From positions 25,022 through 70,192 of the forward strand of contig MNCI01020988.1 of assembly GCA_015680685.1 (NCBI GenBank): DNA of 45,171 nt, given 5' to 3'. A program made the translations under genes and the position numbers. Position 1 is the stretch's first letter; each line of letters opens with the position of its first letter. This document shows, in pieces, positions 1-11,412 of this stretch. The notes below the pieces were generated by a model that ran no database searches, was not told the origin of the DNA, and saw nothing but the letters and a program-made list of their open reading frames with translations. The stretch is from Gnetum montanum. Its lineage: Eukaryota; Streptophyta; Gnetopsida; Gnetales; Gnetaceae.

Positions 1-503
1 TTTATTTTATTTTATGCACTTTACATTTATGTTATTAGCGTAGCAATTCATTTTGATCAATTAAAAAAATCATTAAATTACATAGTATGATCACTTCAAG
101 CATGCGTGTAACACTTGGTAACCTAGTAATGATTAGTGTTTGGTAATCCTAGTAGTGTTGCACTGGTTCAAGATGTGTACGGCAAGTGAGAACGGATACT
201 GGTGTTAGGATTAGTTAAAACCTAGTTAATCAGTAGTTAAGTTAAATTAGTTACTTAGTTATCTCTCTCTCTTCCCTTATTAGCGATAGGACATAAAAAC
301 ATAAAAGCCATAAAAATCATATGCCTCAAACTTACTTAACCATACAATCGTGACATACAAGTAAGTTTGGGAAGACAATGATCAACCAACCTGTCCTTGT
401 TCCATGAAGGTCCATAAGCACTTAGTCCTTGGAATTCAACCAGATCATGCATGAAACACTTATCTTCGTATGGTTGAGCATAGGGCTACCTCGCCGCTCA
501 TCA
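1..503 (+). repeat. Athila/Tat-type LTR, 3' part, plus orientation
   Basis: This stretch aligns by eye over its whole length with the right part of the complete solo LTR at 35499-36283, in the same orientation. It ends in the family terminus CTCATCA at 497-503. Shared blocks include the 'cttggtaacctagtaa' stretch, 'gtaagtttgggaaga' and the terminal 'ctacctcgccgctcatca'. The left part lies outside the window. It is inverted relative to element A on its right, so it cannot be A's own 3' LTR. It is more likely the edge of another insertion into A's 3' region, or the product of an inversion. Confidence 0.85.
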
Positions 504-684
504 AAAACAAAAAGTTGTAAAACCAAAAATGTGTAAAAAAAAACAAAGTAAAAAGACTAAGGAGCCACGTAAAGTATTAGTATGGGTGGCCTTCTCCCCC
601 ATGACTAAGTTGGAAAGGAGAAATCCAAAAGATTGAGCATGGTTGTCCATCTAGGGAGGTGTTTGTTGAGTTGGTTGGCTTGGG
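504..684 (-). other. 3' internal non-coding tail of element A
   Basis: This is an A-rich stretch ending in a block around 592-604 that reads 'tagtcatgggggag' on the minus strand. It matches the tails of element Y near 19105-19120 and element C near 41788-41800. It holds a copy of the purine-rich motif that also serves as the polypurine tract next to the LTRs of this family. No coding potential is seen. Confidence 0.6.
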
Positions 685-1854
685 CTAATGGAAAGGCTTC
701 AATTGTTGGGTGTTGACTAATTTTTTCTTATTTGGGATGTTAGGTTTATAGATAATAATGGCCCCATATGGAATAGTCTCATTAATAATGTAAATTCCTT
801 CCCACAATGTTTGAAATTTGGTTTGTTGGCGTACTTGTGCAAGATTCCAATAGAGAACCTTGTCTCCTAGTTGAAACTTGACTTTCCATATTTGAAGGTC
901 ATGGCATTTCTTGTTGAATGCCTTATGCATTTCATTGGATGATAGGTCCATTAACTGATTTTTATCTAGCAAGCTGAGATTCATTAATCATTCTTTTTGT
1001 GCTAGACTTAGATCCAAGTCAAGGTCACAAGCTACAAAGAGTGTATAGAGCTTGAATTGGATGGGTAGTATTGGTAGTTTCTCATACACAAGCTCATAGG
1101 GAGAATAACCTATGGAAAGCTTCCATGTAGAGTGATAGGCCCAAAGGGCATCATTTAATTTAGTGCTCTAGTCCCTTTAGTATTTGCTAATAGAGCACAT
1201 TATAGTTTTTGTAATCTCCCGACTAGTGACCTTAACTTGACCATTGGCTTGAGGGTGATAAGGTGTTGTGAGTTTGTGCTTAACCCCCAAGTATTGCATA
1301 AGTTTTTGGAAAGTGGCACCTATAAAATGAGTTCCATTGTTAGAAATTAATGCATGGGGCACACCAAACTTATTTATGATATTCTATTGTACAAACTGAG
1401 TAGCAATAGTGGATATATAGTCGGTGATGGCTACTGCTTCTACCCACTTAGTCCAATAGTCAACTATGACTATTATATATACCTTTCCATTTGACAAAGG
1501 TGCGATGGGATCCATAAAGTAAATGCCCCAAATATCAAATGGTTCAAGAGGTTAAATCCATAGCTGTGGCCACTCCATTCAAGCTATCATTCCACCATCC
1601 CTCTGACAATGATCACAAGCACAAATGAATTAGTGTGTATCCCTGAAGATTGTTGGCCAATAATATCCTACCATGAGGATTTTTATGGCTATGTGTCTCC
1701 CAATATAATGGCCCCCACAAAGGCCTTCATGAGCATCTTGGAGAACATGTAGTTGATCCATAGCAGGGACACACCATCATACCAAGCCATTAGGGCATAC
1801 TTTGTAAAGGTTCCTATTGATTTCCATGAAATGCTTAACCTAGTGAAGAAACTG
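685..1854 (-). pseudogene. integrase of element A (catalytically dead)
   Basis: Integrase inserts the reverse-transcribed element into chromosomal DNA. On the minus strand the HHCC zinc-binding region (HEGLCGGHYIGRH then CDHCQRDGG, about 1560-1720) is followed by the core and a C-terminal GDKVLYW...PYGA segment (685-984) typical of Athila/Tat integrases. The core motifs survive in outline but the DDE triad is gone. WGIDF reads WGIYF (Asp to Tyr, codon 1519-1521). The SDNGTHF motif reads SNNGTHF (Asp to Asn, codon 1339-1341). NGQAEV reads NGQVKV (Glu to Lys, codon 1231-1233). Stops interrupt the frame near 1545, 1625 and elsewhere. Element Y keeps all three residues, so these changes are specific to this copy. 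Confidence 0.88.
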
Positions 1855-3709
1855 TTATTTCTTTCTCGTGTCTAGCCCTTGCAATAGTTCTTGCTTGAGT
1901 AGATAAGTGAGGATGGTATCATACCATTTTGGTTCATTAGGCATTTGTGCATTAATAGCCTCTACAAGAAGAGATTCATTAGGGAATTGATCAAATAAGG
2001 GGCTCTCTTTCTCCTTGTTGTCCCTTCTTAGTCGCGATAAGTGGTTAGTGATCACATTTTTCACACCCTTTTGATCTACCATTGTGAGATCGAACTCTTG
2101 CAAAATCATGAGCCACTATATGACACGAGGGCTCACTATTGGTTTATTCATTAGAAACTAGATGGTGTTATGATCTATGTACATGAACACTTTATAACCA
2201 AGCACATATTACCTAAACTATTCTAATGCAAACACCACTGTCATCAACTCCTTTTCCATGGTGGTGTAGTTTAGCTATGCACCTGTGATACTTCGACTCA
2301 CGCAGTGAATGTAATATGGATATTTTTTATCATCCAATTGCGTAAGCACTACCTGCAAGGCATAATTTGATGCATCAATCATCACATGAAATGGCCTAGA
2401 GCAATCAAGTGTTTGTAGAACTGGGATTTCAACAGGCTTATGCTTCAATTGATGAAATGCTACTTCACATGTAAGGGTCCAAACAAATGATGCATCTTTC
2501 TTTGTTAATTCAACAAATGACATGGTGATTTTGGAGAAATTCTCAATGAAGTGCCAATGGTAACTAGTATGACCAAGGAATGATTGCACTTCTTTAACTC
2601 TTTCTAGTTGATAAGTTATTCCTTGGATGACCCTTATTTTTTCAGGGTCCACCCTGCTTTTGAGATACGGTGCCCCAAGACTATGCCTTTCTAGACCATA
2701 AGATGGCTCTTTTGCCAATTGAGCTGGAGGTTTGTTTCAACACATCTCCTCAACACCTACTCAAAACAGTCTAAGGCTTACTCAAATGTAGCTCTGTAGG
2801 TAGAAAAGTTATCCATGAAAACTTCTACCCCACTACCAATTTGTTATTGGAAAATGATAAGGACTAATTGTTGAAATGTGGCTAGGGCATTACATAGACT
2901 GAATGGAATTTGATGATAAGAAAAAGTCACCCAAGGACTTGTGAAAGTCATCTTCGCCTCATCCTCTAGTGTAATCTAGATTTGGTTATAGCCATGATAA
3001 TCATCCAAAAAACTATAATAGTTGTGCCCAGAAATGGTGTCCAGCACTTGGTCAACAAAGGTCAACAAAAAATGATCTTTAAAAGTTGTCATATTGAGCA
3101 ACTAGAAGTTGATGCACACCCATCATTTTCCTCCTTTCTTGGGCACGATCATGTGTGGACTAACCCACTCACTATCTGCAATAGGGTAGATGAATCTAAC
3201 CTTGAGGAGTTGTTCAATCTCCTCTTGACAATCTACTTTAACTTGGGATTCAACTGTCACTCTGGCTATCATTTTCACTTAACGATGGGATCAATGTATA
3301 TTTGATGCTAGCATTTTCTTAGATCTATTCTAATGAGCTCGGATTATGACCAGGCAAAGGCTACTAACCATTTTTTCATAACCTTTATCAACATCTTCTT
3401 TTGTTCTTCAACAAGCTTGGCATTACTAATGACTAGCCTTTCATTTTTCAAGAACACATACTCCATCCTAGTTAGTAGTGTCCTTAATTTAAGGGGTTCT
3501 TGTTTAAAATTTTTAAGAATCTCCAACTCTCCCCAGTTGATGTCATCATTTACTCCCTCAGAGAGTTGGTGATGAAATGGCTCAAGTTCATCCATATTTG
3601 CAACGTATTTGCACATTAGGGCCTCAGTAGGTTCCATGCACAATGTACTGCTACTAGAATCAGCTATCAGCCACTGGGTGACTTCTTGTTTTGTGGCTGT
3701 CACATACAA
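1855..3709 (-). pseudogene. reverse transcriptase-RNase H of element A
   Basis: This domain copies element RNA into DNA and removes the RNA strand. On the minus strand the order is linker (3344-3709), RT palm with motif A FLDDYHGYNQI (about 2970-3010) and motif C FMDN at 2808-2816, the thumb/connection (FLGHTSYHWHFI, about 2540-2580), then RNase H starting MIDASNYA (about 2350-2375) and ending EFDLTMVDQKGVKNVITNHLS (about 2040-2110). Ty3/gypsy RTs normally carry Y/F-x-D-D. Here the second Asp is Asn (AAC, 2808-2810), which should abolish catalysis. Element Y has the same substitution. Several stops break the frame, for example after YNQI. Confidence 0.88.
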
Positions 3710-4254
3710 ACATCTTTGGATTTTAGCTTCTAGTGCACATTGCTTGCATGCAGAGACAGATGTTTACTTCACTGACCATAACTTTTGCACACAATGGCAC
3801 CATGAATCATTGCATGTGATACATGGAACCCTCTTCTTCTTGATATTTCCAAGGAAAGATCTCTAATGTCCATTTTGGCATCAACGATGCTTAACCACAC
3901 CCTTCCCATAATAATTGGGAAGTCACCCTTACAGTTCTCCACCTTGATTACTAGGAAGTCGACAGGATATGACCACCCACAAATGGTGGTTACGATGTCC
4001 TCTACTAGTCCTAATGGAACAGTGATGGACTGGTCTACCAGTTCTAGCCAAATGTTGCTCTTCTTCAAGGGAGGAAGGTTCCACATCATGTAAATCTCAT
4101 GAGAGATCAAATGAACACCTGAACTAGAGTCAAGAGGAGATTTACAAGGCTCGTTCCTAGCAATTTGCAAATATATTAGGTGACTCTTGGGATTAGCTAA
4201 CTTCTTTGGTAGGTTACTAGCTTGAATCCAATTAGATACAACATGGGTCAACAT
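3710..4254 (-). pseudogene. aspartic protease region of element A
   Basis: The open segment 3769-4254 translates to a retropepsin-like region that would cleave the gag-pol polyprotein. It includes LDSSSGVHLIS at the active-site position (usually D-S/T-G), then PPLKKSNIWLELVDQS, GLVEDIVTTICGWSYPVDFLVI and the flap-distal DFPIIMGRVWLSIVDA motif, matching Athila-type proteases. The catalytic triplet reads DSS rather than DSG. Element C, in the same family, reads DSG, so DSS looks like a damaged state. It sits between gag and RT as expected. Confidence 0.8.
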
Positions 4255-6756
4255 TACAGTATGGATTCAAGAGGAATTTTGGGTTTAAGGGGACTTAGAT
4301 AAAGGTGAGATAGAGGAAGGTGGAGGAGCTGGTTTACGAACCATTGATGTGTTTGAGGGCTTTGGTGGACTGCGAGTTTGGAAGAAGGATATTTTCTTTG
4401 TTCATGGTTCTGATCCACTTGGTGGGTTAACTGGTTCTAGATTAACTACCCTCGTAGCATTTATTTACTATGGTTGGGTAGCCAGTTCACCCTACATGAA
4501 TGGAGCAAGTGGTAGCTATGCAAGAGACAGAGGATTAGGTGTAGGAATAGGAGGAGCATGGGGATAGTAGGTGGCATCCCTATTGGATATGGCAGTTGGT
4601 ATACTTTAAGAGGGTAGTGGTGAGGTTGGTAAGCGGCAACATGACCAAAGCAGTCTTGTGGAGATGAATGTTACTAAACATAGTAACCATACAGATCTAG
4701 TTTTTGGTAAGGGTACTGTTGTCTTGGAGGTGCCAACACCCACGATTATGGTTGTTTCCACTACTAGTACAATTCGTAGGGTTGTAGTGGAGTTCCACCT
4801 GGATAGTATTACTGTGGTTGGTGGAACTATTGAGAGTTTCCTTGTAGATAAGGCAATATTTTGGGTGTTTTCCTTTGTTCAAGTCATGGATGTAAGGCAT
4901 ACACCCCAGATTCCTACAAGTGTGACACCACTGGCCCACATCCCTTGGGATGTTCATACTGGCAGACGTCACACCTACCATCATCATCTAAGTCACTATC
5001 TGCAATCATCTCTATCACATCCATCTTATCCTTACCCTTAAATATGGCACATCCAGCTTCCTTATGTCTCCGATGCTCCCACTCACCACTTTGCTCCTTG
5101 GACTCTTTAGTAATTTTTAAGATAACTTGAAATTTGTTGTCCATAGAGTCCCATAATTGGTCAACCTTAGTCATGATCTCATATTGCAATTTTTGGAGTG
5201 GTAAGGTTTTCTAATTAGCCACCTCATGTCTAGTTAACTCATCATCACTGTCACAAAATCGAACTCCCCTTTTGCAGATAGAAGGATCCTTGCTGTATTC
5301 CTTTGCACTTTCTCACTTTCTCAATTCTCCCTCCTCCCTGGCTACCTAATCAATTAACTTTTGGATTCGACAGATGTTTAACTTTGTCAATCTCCCTTGG
5401 GCATAGAAGCCAAAGGTTTTCCTTATTTTATACTGAAACCTATCTATAATATGGAAAATTTGATCAAGGTAAGAGTATCCATGGTTGGGACACCTATGCA
5501 ACAAAGAATAGTATCGGTCAGTAGCAGCATTCAAGGGCTCATGGTTTCCTTGTTTCCACCCTTGGATCTTCTTCCTCATATTGGACACTTGGGAGTACAT
5601 TTGATATTTTTCATTGAACTATTCCAACATTGTACTCCACCACCTAATTGATTCTGGCTCCAAGGATCAATACTAATTTTCTACTTCCTTAATGAGTGTC
5701 CTTGGAAATAATTTCAACTTTTGCCAGTCAATTTCAATATTCTACAAGGCACATGCATCTTGAAAGGCCTAGAGATGATTTTGTGGATTAGCATCATGGC
5801 CTCCCTCAAATAGAGGGATGTTGTTCATGTCCAACCTCTTTATTCTACTATACTTTACATGCCTTGTTAGGATCCTCATGGCCTCTGCAATGTTTAGTAT
5901 GCTTTGAGTGGCAAGTAGAGGTTCATCAAGGCCATGGTGATGGTGCCTACGATGTTCTCTACTAATCCTTCTTTCATGGCAGTGGGTCTCTCTGGATTTC
6001 CCATGCCTCCAATCACAACTATTCTGACGATGCCTTTTGTTTTTCTAGTCCTATCGATCACCTCCATCACGGTCATGCCCTCTACGGCCACAATCTGAGC
6101 CAAATGAAGAAGAAGAAGAAGAAGACGATGAAGGGGAAGAGGAAGGAGAACTTGCATCACGCCGATGCCTATCACCCTTCCTTTGATGATCGTGACCTCC
6201 TTTTTCCCCCTTATTATGACTTGCCCCTCCAAATCCATTTTTGTCATTGGATCTGTTCTAACTAGAACCTAGATTATGAATTGTAGATTGCACGTTCTAG
6301 TTGAGGGCCCCTTGAACAAATTCAAAGAGAGGAGTATCACATAAGGAAAAGCCCCCAAAGAAGTGTTCACTTCCATCCAATGGGCCAAGAGGAGGTGAAA
6401 AAGTGTTTGACCGCTTGCCCTTCACAAGCCCGTGTTAGTGCTCCAACTAACAATCCCTTAACCTTTTGTGCTTCAGTGGGATGATAATCTCTTAAATTAG
6501 GATCTCTCATCTCGTACTTCCCATGAAGATGTTGAAGTCCATGTCATGCAAGCATTAGCTGGAGCATCGCTGAAACAGATCAATCAGGTGGCAACACAAT
6601 GCTACCTTCCATGTCACACCACTATAGCATTTCATCTTGATGTAAGATGAAGGTGAAGTCTGGTACATGCTCATCAGGATGAGCATATATCACCCGGTAT
6701 TGCTGAGGCACCTGGTTTGCCCTGGGCAAAGAAAGGCTCTTGTGAGAAGAAGACAT
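4255..6756 (-). pseudogene. gag of element A
   Basis: Gag forms the virus-like particle and binds element RNA. The start codon at 6754-6756 (MSSSHKSLSLP) is chosen because elements Y and C begin with similar MSSS/MASS peptides at the same distance from the PBS. The N-terminal block has the shared FTFILHQDE motif. The central capsid-like part (5346-5600) has IQGWKQGNHEPLNAATDRYY and CPNHGYS. A C-terminal zinc knuckle-like CDVCQYEHPKGC lies near 4925-4975, with spacing CX2CX3HX3C. The first stop is TAG after EML near 6626. Further stops and frameshifts follow, so no intact gag is made. Confidence 0.82.
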
Positions 6757-6904
6757 TTTATGTTAATGAATTTATATGTAGTGTGTGGTTAAGGTTTAAT
6801 TTAATTATAATAGTAATTTTTGTTTTTGTAAGATTTGACTCTTAGGATTCGAACAACCAAGTTACTGAGTTTCACTAAGTTTAGATAGCACACGTAGAAC
6901 CAAA

Positions 6905-6925
6905 GTCCCCTAGCAACAACACCAA
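6905..6925 (-). promoter_or_regulatory. primer-binding site of element A
   Basis: Directly inside the 5' LTR end, the minus strand reads TGGTGTTGTTGCTAGGGGA. It aligns with the TGGCGCCGTTGCCGGGGA primer site that I recall as the tRNA-Asp type in Athila-like elements. It would prime minus-strand DNA synthesis. Several differences from the consensus reflect decay. Confidence 0.75.
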
Positions 6926-7784
6926 TGATGAGCAGCGAGGTACCTCTACGCTCAACCATACGAATCATAAGCATTCATGTGCAATTCGATTGAATTCTAT
7001 AGACTTTAATTACCAAGTACACTAGAGATAAATAGTGAGTATGTGTTGTCTGTTTGTTGTCTTCCCAATTCCACTTGTGAAATGCAATTGTATGGTTAAG
7101 TGTGACTGAGGCATAAAATTTTTATTATTTTGTGTTTTGTCAATTTGCCTGCCTAAAATAGGAATAAAAGTGAGATTAATTAAGTGCTAAGTAAACTATT
7201 ATCTAATCTAGCCTAACACAAGTAACCATCCCCACTTCTCAGACACATCCTATACTTTGTGTAAACACTACTAGGTTGTCAAACGCTAACTGTTTCTAGG
7301 CTACCAAGTGTCACACATATGTTTGAAGGGGTTGTGCTTGTGTAGTTTAATGAGTTGCTTAATTAATCAAAATTAATTGCTGCATGAATAGCATCAATGT
7401 AAATTGCATGAAATCACAATATATAAATGCATAAGAAAGAAATTCTCAAGTGTTGTAAGGATGAATCATAGAGCTCGTCTTTATTGCCAACACAACACAA
7501 TGGTGTGTTCAGGTACATCAATGCTTGAATAAAGATACAATCACACTTAGACCTCTTGTTGTGGGCACTCGGAAAATATTCTAACTCTCAAACGAACAAA
7601 TTGCAAGATTTTCGCTACTTGATTGCAAAAACTACTACCAATTGTGTGCCTAGGGGCTATATTTATAGACCTGAGGGTACCCTTGGGATATCGAATGCCC
7701 AATATTGCATCTTGGGCTGTGATATTACATACTCGATATCGCAACTACTTCAATATCGGAGCTTAAGTAAAACACGATTCATTA
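6926..7784 (-). repeat. 5' LTR of element A
   Basis: On the plus strand it starts TGATGAGCAGCG at 6926 and contains the family blocks 'aggtacctctacgctcaaccata', 'gtcttcccaa' and 'ctcgtctttattgcc'. A TATA-type box (TATAAATATA on the minus strand) sits near 7658-7667, with degenerate GATATCG palindromes beyond it. The outer end is set at the degraded ATTCATTA near 7784 by analogy with CTCATCA in other copies, and is less certain. It would have supplied promoter and polyadenylation signals for element A. Confidence 0.78.
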
Positions 7785-9741
7785 ACTATTAATAAATATG
7801 ATATTTATACTATATCATCTATGAATAAGATCCAAAATCCTATTAGTCCAAGATTTTACGTACCAAGTGACTATGTCTAAGATGAAGGATTGTATGAAGC
7901 AGAAATTATTTATCTCACCTACAATCACATTCAAAATAATAGAGTTCCCAACTAGCTTCTAAGATCATTTGCTCCTAATGATAATAGGGATTATTACTCC
8001 TTGTCTCTCAAAGATCATTGGTCCTTCTATAGTGATGATTGATGTAAAATATAATTATATAGAAGAATATAGTTATTTGAAGTAATGGTAAGGTGCTCAT
8101 TTCTCATGTGGAAGATTTGGATTCGAGCATGACTGCAACTACTTGAAAGTTTAGGTTAAACTCATCTACTACCCCTCTCGAGACCTTGCTTAGCCAATTG
8201 GACATTATGGCTTTGGGTGATTATCCTTTTTTATCTTTCAAGATAAGATGAAATCTACTTTTATAGTGGAGCATTTTAGGTTTATACTATCTTGCTATAG
8301 TCTAGATGTAAAGTTGTAAAATTTTAAGTTGACGCTTTCTTTTATGATGTTAAAATCTCATTGGTTTGATACTTTTAAACCTAGCTATATAAGCACTCAA
8401 ACAAGCATCCTTTGTAGCTTCTATATACTAACAAGCATCCCTTTGTCTTGTAAAGTTTTCTTCTAAGATAATAGAATGCTTTCAAGTTTGTCCCTAAGGT
8501 CTTTTCTATTTTTCTCTTGCTTTATCATTAAAATTGACAAAATTTTCATTAAGACACGTTTTGAATCTATTAAAATTTAATTTGAAACAACTAGCAAAAG
8601 AAAAAACCTTGTACAATCTATTGTAGTAACTTACATCAATTTATTGTGACTTAATTTCCAATAAATTTTTTTCTTCCATGTATTATAATGGTTTTCTTTT
8701 TATTGTTAGCATTTCTATTGCAGCTCTCATGGTTTCATGTATGTCCCTTTGTATCTCTCTATTTTACATATGGACTCTTTACTTGTATTTGTTTTGCATA
8801 GTTTCTTAAAATTAATATGCACCTCTCTTTTGTTTCAAGCATCTGTTTAGGCTTGAACACATAATTTTTGCAGCTCTACCATTTATTCCTTTAACCTTGG
8901 GAAATATTGATGTGTTTTAATATATTTTTAATATGAGCCTCGTAGTCAAGTTTTCCTAACTTATTTCTGAAGCTGAGTCTAATATCTTTCCGAGTTCTTA
9001 ATCATTGATATAAACCTTAACAGTGGTCTTTTTTATTATTATAATAACAGAAGCACTCCATTACGAAAATTTAGAGATCCAACGCACACACTCAGTAAAC
9101 TTTAGAAACCAAACATGCAGCTAGATAGTTTTGCAGAAGTGAAAATGATCTCTTTTTAAGATTTTTCTTTCCATGTAAGGCACTGACGACCCTGAGGTGG
9201 GCAAAGTATGTTGACCTGATTCAACTGCACTTGGTTCATATATTAAAGACCTTAAAGAAGTCATTAACAGTTGTAAAAATGAACTTTATTCAAACTGGAC
9301 GTGGGCTACGTGGACAGAAAATAATAATTGAATGTTTACATAGATTTGGAAAATACATAGAACACGTTTGATAAACAAACGTGAAGCCCACTGGGAGGAA
9401 TGTGAAGAGTCATGTCATCCAAATGCCTGCATTATAAACAACGTAGATTTTGTATGACAAATTTGAGTATTCATGCTTCACCAAACAAGTTCAATTTCCC
9501 AGATTTCTTCACGATGTTTGCCGTCCTCTGCAAGCCACAGTGAACAGGGCATGAAAATTGTTTTTGCCTTGGCTTGCAGGCATCTCCACAACTTTGAAAT
9601 TCATTCATATATTTTTTTGTTGAATTAGGAACTAGCGCTTAAAGCTCAAAGTTCTATACTCTAAACTACGTAGCATGCCCAATCTTTTTCTGTCCATGGC
9701 TTCTGATGTGGAATGAGAGGCTTTTGTTTGAAGCAAAGTAT
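7785..9741. other. AT-rich intergenic stretch, no gene seen
   Basis: No open frame or motif here reads as a known protein on either strand. It could include degraded intron or repeat sequence. A weak SINE-like segment at 8071-8220 is listed separately. Confidence 0.6.
8071..8220 (+). repeat. possible tRNA-derived SINE head
   Basis: The segment has an A-box-like 'aatggtaaggtgctcatt' (8084-8101) and a B-box-like 'ttggattcgagcatg' (8117-8131) at about the right spacing, as in plant tRNA-derived SINEs. The B box departs from consensus. I could not see target duplications or a defined tail, so this is tentative. Confidence 0.3.
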
Positions 9742-10649
9742 TTAGAAAGGGGGAATTTCTTTTTCGTTTATGGAAGTGATTTCTTGCAATTTTCTTGATT
9801 GAACCACCTTACCTTTCACTAATACGTAGATTGACATTTCATATAGATTAGCCACTCCTTGCAACTCAGGGTCAAACCCGGGATATGCCAGGAAGCTCTG
9901 TTTACTACTATTTCTTGGATGCTGCAGAAGTAGTGCATGATCATCTGTGAAAGGGCACCATCTTCTCTTCCATGTCAAACCTGTCTCTTCTTCCTGTTTC
10001 AAGCATCTCCCAAGTGGTCAAGTAAAGTTCAGGTATTCTCTTGTGCTTGAAAAGGTTCAAAGATAACCATCAGATGTTAAAATAAAACAAAATAGGATAT
10101 TTACCATGATACAAGTAAGCGCTGTTTCATGAGTTCCGAGTAAAAGATGTTGCATATCTCTGCAGCCAATAATTCATTTTTCCCTTCTCCACCATCTTCA
10201 AAAATCACCCATCCTTTCTCTACGGCCGCTTCGTAGCTTGGATAGTAGTCTGTTGCTTTACGTACCTTGCAATTAAGAGTCTCGAACGGTACAGTGTTGC
10301 GGAGTATGGACAAGTGAATTTCTTCTCCGAAATCGAAACGCCCAACTTGATTAAAATTCGTGGAAGTAAATTGAGTTAAAGGCGGGGGAAGATGCATTGG
10401 AAGGTCGACAGCGTACACAGTTGAAACAAAACACACCACGGCTGCATATTTAGTGTTAAGAAATGACTGGAGCGAAGGGTTGTGTGTACGCGAGAGTTGA
10501 TGAAAAGAGAAAAAAGATTCATCTTTCGTGCTGACCAATTCTCTGATTCTCTGTTCCACGACTGTAAATAACAGCGGTCTCGTTTTCGCATTTAATACCC
10601 TGCTATGCGCTTTTGTGTGTGCTAACCACTCTACAGTTGCTGGTAACGT
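9742..10649 (-). CDS. candidate spliced gene, product not recognised
   Basis: Two minus-strand open segments look coding rather than repetitive. The first runs from a good acceptor-like sequence (pyrimidine-rich, ending GATCGCAG, exon from 10649) to a donor-like ATG|GTAAAT at 10105/10104. It encodes about 180 residues beginning TLPATVEWLAHTKAHS and including VRKATDYYPSYEAAVEKGWV. The second (9742-10002) encodes WKRRWCPFTDDHALLLQHP and ends with a stop at 9742. I could not find one donor-acceptor pair that joins them in frame, so either the splice differs or the gene has decayed. The upstream part would lie to the right, where a LINE now sits from about 10850. I do not recognise the family. 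Confidence 0.4.
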
Positions 10650-11412
10650 CTGCGATCACAAAATTAGGAACAACCAATGTGGAGGATACGTTAAAAAACT
10701 ATGGTTTATAAGATTCAGATTCATACAAATGTGAAATAGCAAGTAAGAACCGTGATTCTGTGGTGATCAACAAAATTGGAAACCTAAAGAAATCACAATA
10801 AATAATATTACAGTTATAGATTTTTAATAAATCCCTACTCGTACAGTATTAAAAAATAAAGTTCTGAATAATACGGTGGGGAGATTTTGAAATGGCTGGA
10901 GCAGGAAATGGAGCGGGAATCGAAGTGGGCATGGGTGAGGGACTGGCCGACGTGGGAGGCCGCGCTTCAGGAGGAGGCAAAGGCGCCGAGGTTGGGAACG
11001 GCACAGGTGCTGACCGCTACAGGTGGGCAAAGGCATTAGGGCAACGGCACAGGCCTTGAAGAGGGGCTGCCAGGCGGAACAACGGAGGCAAAGTTACCTA
11101 AGGGAAGGCTGGGGGATGGTGGCATCGAGGCTGTTTCCCGACAGGAAGGAAGCATGATGCTGCAGATGTGCGGGGTTCTGCTAGAGGGGGTGAAAAGGAT
11201 GGAGAGGAGTTTGATTGGAAAATTTGTGTCCGGTTGGGTGAGGCCCAGGTTGAACCTGATTCGGAAATCAAAACCATGTGGAGTTGAACCCATTTGAGAA
11301 TCCCCTCTTGCAAGGTCTTTTGATTTCCCAAATCCACATCGAGTCGGGCTAACATTGAGGTTCTCTGCCTGATAGAGGAGCTGCTACTCTTCATTTCTAA
11401 GTCCCAAAGCAA

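Larger units (their letters stand above)
504..7784 (-). mobile_element. Ty3/gypsy Athila/Tat-like retrotransposon A (decayed, 3' LTR missing)
   Basis: Read on the minus strand from right to left the order is 5' LTR, PBS, gag, protease, RT, RNase H, integrase, then a short 3' tail. That is the Ty3/gypsy gene order. RT and RNase H motifs (FLDxYxGYNQI, FVELTKKDA, DASNYA) and the tRNA-Asp-like PBS point to the non-chromodomain Athila/Tat branch. No chromodomain is seen after integrase. The copy is inactive: reading frames are broken by many stops, all three integrase catalytic acidic residues are replaced, and the 3' LTR is absent because an inverted LTR abuts the body at 503/504. Confidence 0.88.

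Noticed and set aside
8071-8160. Possible tRNA gene
   Set aside because: A-box and B-box-like words are present, but no cloverleaf stems or anticodon loop can be drawn. At best a SINE head.
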